This document shows positions 54,641 to 64,000 of a stretch of 64,000 nt of DNA, piece by piece. The translations under genes and the position numbers were made by a program. The notes beneath the pieces were generated by a model, which saw only the letters and a program-made list of their open reading frames with translations, ran no database searches and was not told the DNA's origin. Numbering within the stretch: position 1 is the first letter of the stretch; the number at the start of each line of letters is the position of its first letter. The DNA is from Asterias amurensis (Eukaryota; Echinodermata; Asteroidea; Forcipulatida; Asteriidae), in assembly GCF_032118995.1 (NCBI RefSeq), contig NC_092669.1:10712335-10776334 (forward strand). The letters are read 5' to 3'.

Positions 54641-55375
54641 ATCACCGTTAATTTTTTTTTTAACGGTGAATTGAAATTTTAAAATCGCCTGAAACGCATG
54701 CTCGTTAATTTTGGTGAAAAAAATTGTTAGAAAAGTTTTTTTTACCAAAAACTTGCATTTTTTACGCATTTTTGGGAAATCATTTTCTTAAAATCGCTTG
54801 AAACGTACGCTCGTTAATTTTGGTGAAAATCGGTGAAAAAAAAAAAAATTCTAAGTGCAAAAGTCATGAAACTCAACAAAAAATTACGATTTACATCACT
54901 AAAACGTCCCCAAAATACTTCTAAACACCTTCACACTGCTTACACCGTTGTATTACATCAATCCAAACATTTCCTCTTCAAAATTCATCCAAAATGTACA
55001 ACTTAACTCAAAAAACGGCCTTTAAATGCAACTTAATTGGCTTTAACAATGTGTATAGGCGTACGGTTCAACTTACAATAACAATACATACTACACGTAA
55101 CGCATTTTCGTACTTCATTTCCAATTCCTGTACCTTTTTGTACCAATTACAAGACAATTAAGTCAGTTTACATACATTGCGATTCAAAAACAACTCAATT
55201 TCAACGAAAAAAACTCAGAAAACGAACACTTATTCACGTACATTTTCCCAGTAAATATTAAAGGAAAAATAGTCAGACACCCATCACTACCTGTATTACC
55301 ACTTCTTAGAGACTGGGAACTAGACATAGATGGTTGCCATATATAAACAACATGTCCTGAGCACTTGAGTACAAA
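54641..55375. other. AT-rich sequence with a short direct repeat
   Basis: AAAATCGCCTGAAACGCATG and AAAATCGCTTGAAACGTACG (about 54680 and 54790) each precede CTCGTTAATTTTGGTGAAAA. Nothing else recognised. Confidence 0.4.
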
Positions 55376-55905
55376 GTACACGATCTTTGAGCATCTAAAA
55401 CTCTACCCAAGGATCTCTAACTGTGAGTAAATTACAAGATTCATAACAATATTGAGTAGCTAAGTTGTTTACAACGTTTGTGGTGTAACCAGAGATTGGG
55501 GAGGGAGGGGGAGGGGTAGCAAGTGGGGGAAAAGACATCATTTTACAGTTACACCATCTTGGGGCAAAGACATCATCTTACACGATCTTTGAGCATCTAA
55601 AACTCTACCAAAGGACTTCTTCCTGTGAGTAATTTACAAGATTCATAACAATATTGAGTAGCCAAGTTGTTAACAACGTTTGTGGTGTGGGCGGGGAGGG
55701 AGGGGGATGGCAAGTGGGGGGGGGGGGGGGTGGGGGCAAAGACATCATACACGATCTTTGAGCATCTAAAACTCTACCAAAGGATTTCTATATGTTTACT
55801 AGATTCATAACAATATTATGTAGCCAAGTTGTTAGGGGTGGGAGGGGGCCTAGTGGCAAGTGGGGCAAAAAGACATCATTTCAGAGAATGAAGTTTCATT
55901 TGAAC
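55376..55905 (+). repeat. Three-copy ~165-200-bp tandem repeat
   Basis: Units start at CACGATCTTTGAGCATCTAA (55379, 55578, 55748) and end in a G-rich GGGGGAGGGGTAGCAAGTGG tract followed by AAAGACATCAT. Confidence 0.85.
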
Positions 55906-56320
55906 TTGTCATTAAAAACGCAGTAGTGATGGAGAGCAGTAGTCTCTCGTAAAGCAGATTGCAAGATGGTTACGCGAGAGCTGTTTCTCTTTCACCGCAA
56001 CAGACATTTTAACGACAATGTCCCCAAGTTTGTCTCATGTTTGAGGGCCCCCTCTGGTTACGCCACTTATTTTAAACTATGACAAACTAATCGCACCTTT
56101 TCATCTCTACATGTACACGTATGATGTAGGCAAACACACAAAAATGAAAGGGCACTCTAAGTTTTTAAATGGTAACAAAAGTGGCTTCCTATACGTGCTA
56201 AAGCGTTCCTATCCAACACTTAGTGATGCGCAAACTGTGTCAACATTCAGTATTTTCCTGTTAGGTATTGCGGAGCTTTAGGTGTGAGACAATTCCTAAA
56301 CATTGTGCTGCGATTCAATA

Positions 56321-56815
56321 GGTGCGATCGTTTAGCTTCCCTGGGTCGATCCCAGTTTGCCCCCGGTGAGTTCAAATAGCTTTAATATCATTCCATTTAA
56401 CATCTATTATCTATCGTTGCGGTACCCGCTGCCAAAACACAGGATTCGAACTGCCTCTAGCTACCAGGCAACATCGGTAGTCTAGTTGGTAAGACACTGC
56501 TCTAGAATTGCAAGGGTCGTGGGTTTGAATCCCACCCGAGTAACATGCCTGTGATATTTTTTCACAGGACTCGGGAAAGTACTGAGTATACAGTGCTAAC
56601 ACACATCGGTGTATCATGGGTAAAAAACAAAATTAATATCATTCCAGGGGCTCACCCGGGTCGGCCCCAGTTCCCTGCTTGTGGAACGAGTCACAATGGG
56701 GCTGGCCCCAGGTGCATGACGTCACTACGAGAGGGTGGGTGATGGTTCGTTTAGCTCTCGTCAGCAGGGGCTCATCCGAGTGAGCACCACAGGGGAAACT
56801 AATCGAACGCACCCA
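56321..56815. mobile_element. Harbinger-like MITE carrying a SINE
   Basis: GGTGCGATCGTTTAGCTTCC faces CTAATCGAACGCACCC; GGGGCTCACCCGGGTCGGCC matches the interior of 6425-6621. The SINE at 56396-56632 interrupts it. Confidence 0.8.
56396..56632 (+). mobile_element. tRNA-derived SINE with 14-bp target duplication
   Basis: TTAATATCATTCCA occurs at 56382-56395 and 56633-56646. Inside, CGGTAGTCTAGTTGGTAAGA holds an A box and GGGTTTGAATCCC at ~56521-56533 a B box. The 3' part (GACTCGGGAAAGTACTGAGT, ACACATCGGTGTATCATGG) is shared with 49305-49440. Exact ends come from the host MITE. Confidence 0.85.
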
Positions 56816-57440
56816 AAATGCAGCCAATCAGACCAGGAATATTGGAACGAACCCTGTCTCTTTTTGATAATGTGCTGAGTTCTTTTGAATGCATTACACA
56901 ACACACAGAACCAAGGGTTAATGTCCCGTATCCAAAGGATGAATCAAAATCAACAAGTGTCTTGACCGGGACTAGAACCCACCGTTTGTGAATAGAAACA
57001 TCAACGATGTATCAACATCAACAACAAAACTGGTTCATTTTGAATATGAAAGTTCACGGGTGTTAAGTTTCAGATAGTTAATTCTCTCTGAAATAAATCA
57101 TTGGCTTGCTTGTGTGTTGATTGCCGCAATCAATATAAGCTCGATATGTTAGCGTTTCTGGGTCATTCTAATTCAAAGTTGGTTGTTTGTGTGTTGACTG
57201 ATTTCACAAAACAATGAAGTTGGAATTGTCACAAGTAAAACTCTGATCCAATAACAAGTTTGTTCTGTAAAGAACCAGTGGTGTTACAACAACTTGACAT
57301 TGGTGATCAATTAGTTTAAAGGTTTAAATACAATAACCAATACATTCTCTGCTTTATAAATGTTACAGAATAGTGTATAAGGATACATGCTTACTGGTGA
57401 TCAAAAACACTAATTGTCTTATATTTTGAAATAATTTCAG
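56816..57440. other. Upstream flank or intron of the plus-strand exons
   Basis: No earlier exon of the gene at 57441-58101 could be recognised here; the sequence is AT-rich and unremarkable. Confidence 0.35.
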
Positions 57441-58101
57441 GTTGAAACAAGAACTGGCACCCAAAGCAAACATTTTGAGGGAGACCGCCAACAAAGGGCT
57501 GGATGACTCGGTTGTGTGCCGGCATAATTTATCCGTAAGTACTTTTGCTCTAGTCAGTTTGTCTTGTTGTTCAACAACAAATTATTTACAGTTTATTTAC
57601 ACTGCCAGTTTCCCTTGTGGTTAACACTTGATAAAATCTAAAACCAAATCTTAATACCAACAATCGATACTATTGTTTGTCAGTTTCAACTTTCTCTTTC
57701 TAGAAGTGCCGTTAAAGTGAAAGTGTGAATGGCACAAAGTCTTAGACTTGAAAATAATTTGTTGACATTTGAAACGATTGAGCTGGGTTGGTGTGTAAAT
57801 CTAGACAAACTTGATGTGGTCTTTGACAAAGCTACACCATACACCCATACCTGTGAGCCACTTTTGAAAGCATCACACAGATTCATTATTGTATACTACA
57901 CTATACTAATTAATTGTTTTCCCAATTATTTTACAGATGTGTGCTGGCAGAAGGACTTCAGGAGAAGTATTCCAGGCAGAAACTCCTCGGCAATTAACTT
58001 TACTTGGCACCACTATGAAAAAGCTGAGCTGGAGAGTTCAATCAACCCCCAAATTTATTGGTCTTTGTAGGAAAGTTACACTCGCCAAGAGGATCGGTTA
58101 A
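57441..58101 (+). CDS. Last two exons of an unidentified gene (partial)
   Basis: Exon 57441-57534 (TTTCAG|GTTGAAAC ... TTATCC|GTAAGT) and exon 57937-58101 (TTACAG|ATGTGT) join in phase 0 into one frame: ELAPKANILRETANKGLDDS, VVCRHNLS, then MCAGRRTSGEVFQAETPRQL, TLLGTTMKKLSWRVQSTPKF, IGLCRKVTLAKRIG and a stop at 58099-58101. The matching phases, good splice sites and unbiased basic, charged composition support a real 3' end. The protein family is not recognised. Upstream exons were not found, and it converges on the minus-strand gene ending at 58886. An exon pair by chance is possible but less likely. Confidence 0.5.
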
Positions 58102-58885
58102 GACACAATGCTTGAGTAAGAGTAATTCCAGCAACACTTTGTATTGCAGCTTAGCATTAGTATAAGAAATATGGAAATGGCAATTTGTTTTGTGCTTTCT
58201 GCTCATAAGTTGGTTGTTGTACGCTTTGCCAGCAATGGCACAAGTTACTTTAAATATTCTTCTGCCAGCACCAATTAATATGTACCTTACATCAACAGTC
58301 TCAATTAAAAGACTGATTATTAGTAAAGGTCTGTTTACAAAATGTAAGACTTCAACAAATTTACCTCATTGCTTTTTTGCACACTTTATTTGTATTTTAA
58401 AACATTTTCAGAGGAAGTGTGTTTGAGTCTAAAGCACAATATTGTAGGGCACCCGGGACTAGCAGAGAACATGGCCGGGGATGGATCGGGGTGATAGTCC
58501 AAGCCACGCCCCGCTACTGCCTTGCCGAGCAGGGGACTTGTTTGTTGTACATCCCTGGCTTTCCCCTGGGGCCTGGACTACAATAGGTGCAAACGATCCA
58601 TATCCCACGGGGCAATTTACAGCAGACAATACCCAAGAAGAAAAGTATATTGCCATCTGAGTTTTTACATGGAGGGTTTGGTGTTCAAAACCATGTTTGA
58701 AAAAAATTACTTTGATATCAAAGTGTTTTGTTTGTGTGCACTGCAGCGTTTGACGACTCAAAGTTGCCGACAAATTGACTTGTGTGTCAAGGCCCTTTAA
58801 GTATCTTGATGATGAAGCCCTGTCAAAGTGTGTTTTTGTAAACAAACCTTTTTACAATTCATAAACAAAACAAAAAAAGCCTACC
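58102..58885. other. Intergenic space between two convergent genes
   Basis: Probably the 3' untranslated regions of both genes. 58448-58660 is GC-richer (GGCACCCGGGACTAGCAGAG; TGGGGCCTGGACTACAATAG) and looks like a decayed retroposon or MITE; 58800-58880 is AT-rich. An AATAAA on the minus strand lies near 58386. Confidence 0.4.
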
Positions 58886-61800
58886 TTAATATCCTAGTAT
58901 TGAATAGTTTACAGAGTTGGAAGTACGAGAAGCTTGTAGTAGAGAGATGATGATGTGTTTGAAGTCATGATGAAGCTGCAATCTAAGTGTTCTCATCACA
59001 GCCCTGGTGCAATCTCTTGTGAGGAAACTGCTGCTCTTCATCATCTTAATGAACCTGTACACAGGAATAAAAGAATCACAAATTGTATGAATTATAAGAG
59101 CCAATGATCAAATTTGACAGTCTGTATCTAAATTTAACCTTTATGTTCAAACAAATAGTGTACTGGTCTATTTATTATACTATTGTTAATCTGTGTAGGC
59201 TACAATGTTATAAACAATTTCATATCCCAATAGAAACCAGCTAAATTTAAACCAATAGTCTCTGAAGTAGAATTGTTCACAGGTGTAGTCAAAGTCTATT
59301 AAAGTAAAGGGTTTACTTCAGAACATTTTAAGTTTGTTTTATTGAAGAAAATAAAAAAACTAAAATGGAATTGAGCAGAAAACCTTGGAGTTGTTAACTT
59401 GTTTCACAACATTATTTAATAAGTGGGACATGTAGGTTGGTAATAAAATCAGGGAACATCTTTGGGGCGGTTCAAGAAAGAAAGAAAGAAAAGGGGGAGG
59501 TTGGGATGGAAGTACAAGGCTGATCTTTGGGCCGTTCAAGATGGATGGAAAAGGGGAGGTTGGAAGGGGGTACATCTTGGGCGTGGTTTTTGATGAACAG
59601 AAAAGAGGGGGTAGGATGGAGTACAAGGCTATTAGAAGAAGGGGTATATCTTGGGGGTGGTTCAAGATGCAAAGAAAGGGGAGGTAGAAGGGAGTACATC
59701 TTGGGGGCGGTTCAAGATGCACAGAAAGGGGAGGTGGAAGGGGGTACATCTTGGGGACGGTTCAAGATGAAAGGAAAGGGGAGGTGGAAGGGGGTACATC
59801 TTGGGGGCGGTTCAAGATGCACAGAAAGGGGAGGTGGAAGGGGGTACATCTTGGGGGCGGTTCAAGATGAAAGGAAAGGGGAGGTGGAAGGGGGTAAATC
59901 TTGGGGGCGGTTCAAGATGCACAGAAAGGGGAGGTGGAAGGGGGTACATCTTGGGGGCGGTTCAAGATGCACAGAAAGGGGAGGTGGAAGGGGGTACATC
60001 TTGGGGGCGGTTCAAGATGAAAGGAAAGGGGAGGTGGAAGGGGGTAAATCTTGGGGGCGGTTCAAGATGCACAGAAAGGGGAGGTGGAAGGGGGTACATC
60101 TTGGGGGCGGTTCAAGATGCACAGAAAGGGGAGGTGGAAGGGGGTACATCTTGGGGGCGGTTCAAGATGAAAGGAAAGGGGAGGTGGAAGGGGGTAAATC
60201 TTGGGGGCGGTTCAAGATGCACAGAAAGGGGAGGTGGAAGGGGGTACATCTTGGGGGCGGTTCAAGATGCACAGAAAGGGGAGGTGGAAGGGGGTACATC
60301 TTGGGGGCGGTTCAAGATGAAAGGAAAGGGGAGGTGGAAGGGGTAAATCTTGGGGGCGGTTCAAGATGCACAGAAAGGGGAGGTGGAAGGGGGTACATCT
60401 TGGGGGCGGTTCAAGATGCACAGAAAGGGGAGGTGGAAGGGGGTACATCTTGGGGGCGGTTCAAGATGCACAGAAAGGGGAGGTGGAAGGGGGTACATCT
60501 TGGGGGCGGTTCAAGATGAAAGGAAAGGGGAGGTGGAAGGGGGTAAATCTTGGGGGCGGTTCAAGATGCACAGAAATGGGAGGTGGAAGGGGGTACATCT
60601 TGGGGGCGGTTCAAGATGCACAGAAAGGGGAGGTGGAAGGGGGTACATCTTGGGGGCGGTTCAAGATGAAAGGAAAGGGGAGGTGGAAGGGGGTAAATCT
60701 TGGGGGCGGTTCAAGATGCACAGAAAGGGGAGGTGGAAGGGGGTACATCTTGGGGGCGGTTCAAGATGCACAGAAAGGGGAGGTGGAAGGGGGTACATCT
60801 TGGGGGCGGTTCAAGATGAAAGGAAAGGGGAGGTGGAAGGGGTAAATCTTGGGGGCGGTTCAAGATGCACAGAAAGGGGAGGTGGAAGGGGGTACATCTT
60901 GGGGGCGGTTCAAGATGCACAGAAAGGGGAGGTGGAAGGGGGTACATCTTGGGGGCGGTTCAAGATGCACAGAAAGGGGAGGTGGAAGGGGGTACTACAT
61001 GGGGGCGGTTCAAGATGCACAGAAAGGGGAGGTGGAAGGGGGTACATCTTGGGGGCGGTTCAAGATGCACAGAAAGGGGAGGTGGAAGGGGGTAAATCTT
61101 GGGGGTGGTTTAAGATGAACAGAACAGAGGGGATTGGAATGGATGTATTTTAAGGTGACAAAAATAAAAAACCTTAATGAGTAAAATAAATTTTGAGATA
61201 ATAGCCTGGGTGTCTTTAAAAAAAATGTGTCAGACGGCTATTTTGAAAAAAAAAAAGTAGAAGGCCCTCTTTCCTTTTTTCAAAAACGCAGGAGAATAAA
61301 CATTTTTTTTTTTTTTATATTAGGCCTAAAGGTTGAAGGGGTAATCTTGGGAGCGGGTTCAGAATGACAGAAAAGAGGGAGGTTTGGATGGAAGTACAAG
61401 GCTTATAGTAGAAGAGAGTATATCTCTGGGGTGGTTCAAGATGGAAAGAAAAGGGGGAAGGTTGGCAGGATTGTACAAGGCAAGATTGACAGAAATCTGT
61501 GGCCGTGTTTGCGGTTTAGACAGGTTGGTACTAGCAGAAGGGAGGAGTAACAAGTTTAGGAACATTGAGGGGGCAACTTGACTTAGAAAAGCACAGTCAA
61601 CACACTGTGAACAAAACTGGGCCCAGTTTCATAGAGCTGCTAAGCACAACAATTTCCTGAACATTAAATTTCTTCCTTGATGAAAACAATATTACCAACC
61701 AAATTTCCACCTACTTTTTAAGATAAGCAAACAACAGCTGAATACCAGTAACAAGCAAAGCAACATATGGACGTTTGGTTGTTAATCTTGTTTTTATCAA

Positions 61801-62820
61801 GGAAGAAATTTCATGCTAAGCAAATTTTTGTGTTTAGCAGCTCTATGAAATTGGGCCCTGGATCACAAGAAAAGTAAGCGAAATAAGTTGTAACTTACCA
61901 GTATTTGCAGTAATGAGTGCACAGTTGGAATTCTGTTGATAGTCTGTGATGGCTTAAATCGTGTTGTTGAGTCTCTTCCAGAATTGTACACAGTGACGTT
62001 ACTTCAAGGGTTCCTAGAGAGGGGAAAGAATACAACAAATGTTTGAGTGAAAAGGTGTTTTTTGTTTTGAGATCTTACATGTTATTATTATTAAGGACAC
62101 AAACTGTTTACATGGTTAAACGGAATGCTTAGTAAAAACGTAAGCATACATCAAATCATAGTTTTCTCTTATTTTAAACAACTGTTCCTTCCACCGTGAT
62201 TGAACTGATAAGATCAATTTACAAGCAACGTGCCCAGAATGCTATAAGTATTGACCATATTTTTTCACATGCTATAAATTTTCACTGTTTTCAGATTTGA
62301 ATATTATTGTTTGTTTGTTTGTTAAATATTTCCTTCAAGGGAACTCGGCAAACCACCGCAGAACCAACACTAAAAGAGGGCAAGGGGGCCAATCAGATAT
62401 GGCCGGGATTGTAGTCATAAGTTAGGACGAGTAACTTGCCCTAACTCGAGATAAGACTATAGTCTTTAAAACTATTTTTGAAATCCACCCAGGCAGTTTG
62501 ACCCTTGCACTATGATGTCAAGAATGTATCAAACGCTCATTATGTCCGTAGAAATTTAAAACTAAAAGAAATACTACAACAGTCAACAGTAGCAATGCAA
62601 TGTACACGAAATCAAATGCCAACCAACGTGTACGAACTAATTCACCAATTAAGTTTTAGTTTAAAACCAATACAAAAGGGGTGCTATCAGTGTCCCTAGA
62701 CACCTAGATACACACCAAGATTCTACCAGCTATTTCCAGACGAAATATCCATTACACTACACAAACAAATCGTTACTTACCGATGTTTTGTGATGAAAAC
62801 ATTTGGATTTTAACAACCAT
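58886..62820 (-). CDS. Three-exon gene for an unidentified 107-residue protein
   Basis: On the minus strand: exon 1 62820-62781 (ATG at 62818-62820, donor ACATCG|GTAAGT), exon 2 62013-61899 (CTCTAG|GAACCC ... ATACTG|GTAAGT), exon 3 59054-58886 (GTACAG|GTTCAT, stop TAA at 58886-58888). Phases 1 and 2 agree at both junctions and give MVVKIQMFSSQNIGTLEVTS..., TILEETQQHDLSHHRLSTEF..., CKYWFIKMMKSSSFLTRDCT..., LLQASRTSNSVNYSILGY. No signal peptide or membrane span is evident. The second half (LTRDCTRAVMRTLRLQLHHD) looks helical and basic. I do not recognise the family. A donor-like AAG|GTAGGC lies just past the stop, so a longer isoform cannot be excluded. The minisatellite at 59640-61110 lies in intron 2. 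Confidence 0.6.
59460..61130 (+). repeat. 50-bp minisatellite with 150-bp higher-order period
   Basis: The unit GGTTCAAGATGCACAGAAAG (then GGGAGGTGGAAGGGGGTACA and TCTTGGGGGC) is 50 bp and repeats about 28 times between 59690 and 61110. Through 59755-60860 every third unit carries GATGAAAGGAAAG and is followed by GGGTAAATC, giving a 150-bp period. Outlying degenerate units lie at 59460-59690 and 61335-61470. Long open frames (up to 330 codons) result from the stop-poor unit and I do not call them genes. It is in intron 2 of the minus-strand gene. Confidence 0.95.
61131..61618. other. Intron 2 flank with degenerate minisatellite units
   Basis: Includes short A and T runs (61240-61316) and about three diverged copies of the 50-bp unit at 61335-61470. 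No exon signal seen. Confidence 0.5.
61619..61858. mobile_element. GGGCCCAATTTCATAGAGC-family MITE in intron 2
   Basis: GGGCCCAGTTTCATAGAGCT faces AGCTCTATGAAATTGGGCCC, with TTCTTCCTTGATGAAAACAA mirrored by TTGTTTTTATCAAGGAAGAA. Well preserved. Confidence 0.9.
62030..62770. other. Intron 1 of the minus-strand gene
   Basis: AT-rich. 62400-62490 is a fragment of the 791-1099 MITE family (AAGTTAGGACGAGTAAC, TTGAAATCCACCC). A 64-codon frame at 62505-62699 has no supporting context. Confidence 0.5.
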
Positions 62821-62960
62821 CGTGAGCAGACGACATTTTATACGAAGATAATGCATTGCACATGCGCAACGTCCGGGAACACAGCGCCCTCTCTCAATTG
62901 AACCACAGCGCCCCCAAGGTCGAAACAAATTGGCGTAAATTGAAGATAGCGCCCTCTGCG
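62821..62960 (-). promoter_or_regulatory. Putative promoter of the minus-strand gene
   Basis: Immediately upstream of the ATG lies GCACATGCGCAAC (62858-62870), whose reverse TTGCGCATGTGC resembles an NRF1 site, in a locally GC-richer, AGCGCCCTCT-containing stretch. Assigned by position and motif only; no transcription start is visible. Confidence 0.35.
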
Positions 62961-63700
62961 TTCAATAAATATATTAAGGTTTTGGAGATAATTTAAAAAA
63001 ACGTTTGTACGCCCACATATGCATTTTTAGAGTATTTATATGATTAGATTTTGTTTAAAAAACACATAATATTCAAAGACTTATGTTTCTAGTTTTGTTC
63101 ATTATTATTTCGATGAATTTTGACCACCACCCGCCCCCCCCCCCCAAAAAAAAAAAAACTCAAGGATTAACCCCGGACCTATTTTTCCAAATTCATGACA
63201 AAGTTGTAAACTATTGTTGATGTGTTTAATTCAAAATGCAAGGCTTCCAATCCACTGCATTTTACTACACATTAAAGGGGATTCAGGTGGGAACAAAACA
63301 CAATGACCACAAAACTACTACAAATTAATAAACACTACAAATGGATGGATTCTGAGGCAGACTTTATGACTTTTAATCATATTTGTTGGAAATAATATTT
63401 ATAATAAACCTCCATTGAAATTGCTAAAATACATTTGTGGTTATTTGTTTTGTCTCTGGCTGTTACAGACCCTATTCCAAATCCACAGTAATAACATTAA
63501 AAATCAAAATAGGAAAAATAATACATTATTTTAAACATTTTTATTATTCTACTTCCCTTTAAATTAATGACCAAACTTTATTTGTTTCTAATTTCACTAA
63601 CTTTCGGGGAAGGTTGTATAACACTAAAATCAGTAAACCAGGTTACCCATAATTAATCCACTCAAATATATTTCACAATCATATCACTTTCAGAGAGCTG
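62961..63700. other. Unassigned AT-rich stretch
   Basis: C10 and A13 runs at 63135-63159; otherwise no frame, repeat or RNA gene recognised. Confidence 0.4.
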
Positions 63701-64000
63701 TTAAAGGAACACGTTGCCTTGGATCGGACGAGTTGGTCTATTAGAAGCGTTTGAAACCATTTGTTATGAAATGCATATTGTTAGAAAGATGTTGTAAAAG
63801 TAGAACATAATGATCACACAAGTGTCACTCGAAATTGCACGGTTTTCCTATCACAATCGGCCATTTATGGGAGTCAAAATTTTGACTCCCATAAATGGCT
63901 GACCGTGTTAGTCGACAGGGTAAAAAGAAAATCACGCAATTTCGAGGCACATTTGTGTAGATCATTGTATTCTACTTTTACAATATCTTTCTAACCATAT
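63701..64000. mobile_element. Palindromic TTAA MITE, cut by the window end
   Basis: TTAAAGGAACACGTTGCCTT opens a second copy of the element at 11219-11597; GGGAGTCAAAATTTTGACTC marks its centre near 63888. The right end lies beyond the window. Confidence 0.85.

Noticed and set aside
56470-56540. tRNA gene
   Set aside because: Same reason: it is the head of a SINE with target duplications on both sides.
59527-61153. 330- and 267-codon plus-strand frames as a repeat protein gene
   Set aside because: The 50-bp unit is not a multiple of three, frames rotate and break, and the tract lies inside an intron of a supported minus-strand gene.

Overview
The window is animal nuclear DNA, and the repeats point to an echinoderm, most likely a sea star. 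Genes are sparse and split by GT/AG introns, and there is no operon structure. Most of the sequence is short inverted-repeat DNA transposons, many bounded by TTAA. One of these families (TTAAAGGCAGTGGACACTATTGG and relatives) is one I associate with sea-star genomes; that taxonomic call rests on memory of repeat families, not on a search.

Layout. 1-3.8 kb: old repeat copies and the 3' end of a CR1-like LINE. 3.8-14.9 kb: the left copy of a segmental duplication, carrying a three-exon TNF-receptor-like membrane protein gene (6161-9016), a 2.2-kb foldback element in its 5' flank and a telomere-like hexamer array downstream. 14.9-22.4 kb: a tandem array of four ~2.1-kb units, the third shortened. 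22.4-31.1 kb: two two-finger C2H2 coding exons of one dispersed family, a 2.6-kb terminal-inverted-repeat element with an identifiable empty site, and a Kolobok-like element with a THAP-domain remnant. 31.3-37.3 kb: a satellite-like array of TTAAG-containing monomers, interspersed with four promoter-like or LTR-like modules and split by a solo LTR. 39.4-48.1 kb: the right copy of the duplication, with the second TNF-receptor-like gene. 48-53 kb: an unidentified exon candidate and a cathepsin-D-like pseudogene interrupted by a G/T-only block. 54-57 kb: tRNA-derived SINEs and tandem repeats. 57.4-62.9 kb: the 3' end of an unidentified plus-strand gene converging on a complete-looking three-exon minus-strand gene whose second intron holds a 50-bp minisatellite.

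The clearest genes are the TNF-receptor-like pair. Each encodes a signal peptide, one cysteine-rich repeat, one membrane span and a ~33-residue tail with no death domain, so they look like short receptors or decoys. Because the two duplicate copies can be aligned, several transposon insertions have a visible empty site in the other copy, which gives exact element ends and target duplications. Coordinates of exons were read by eye from ORF continuity, splice consensus and matching intron phase. Repeat boundaries without an empty site are approximate.
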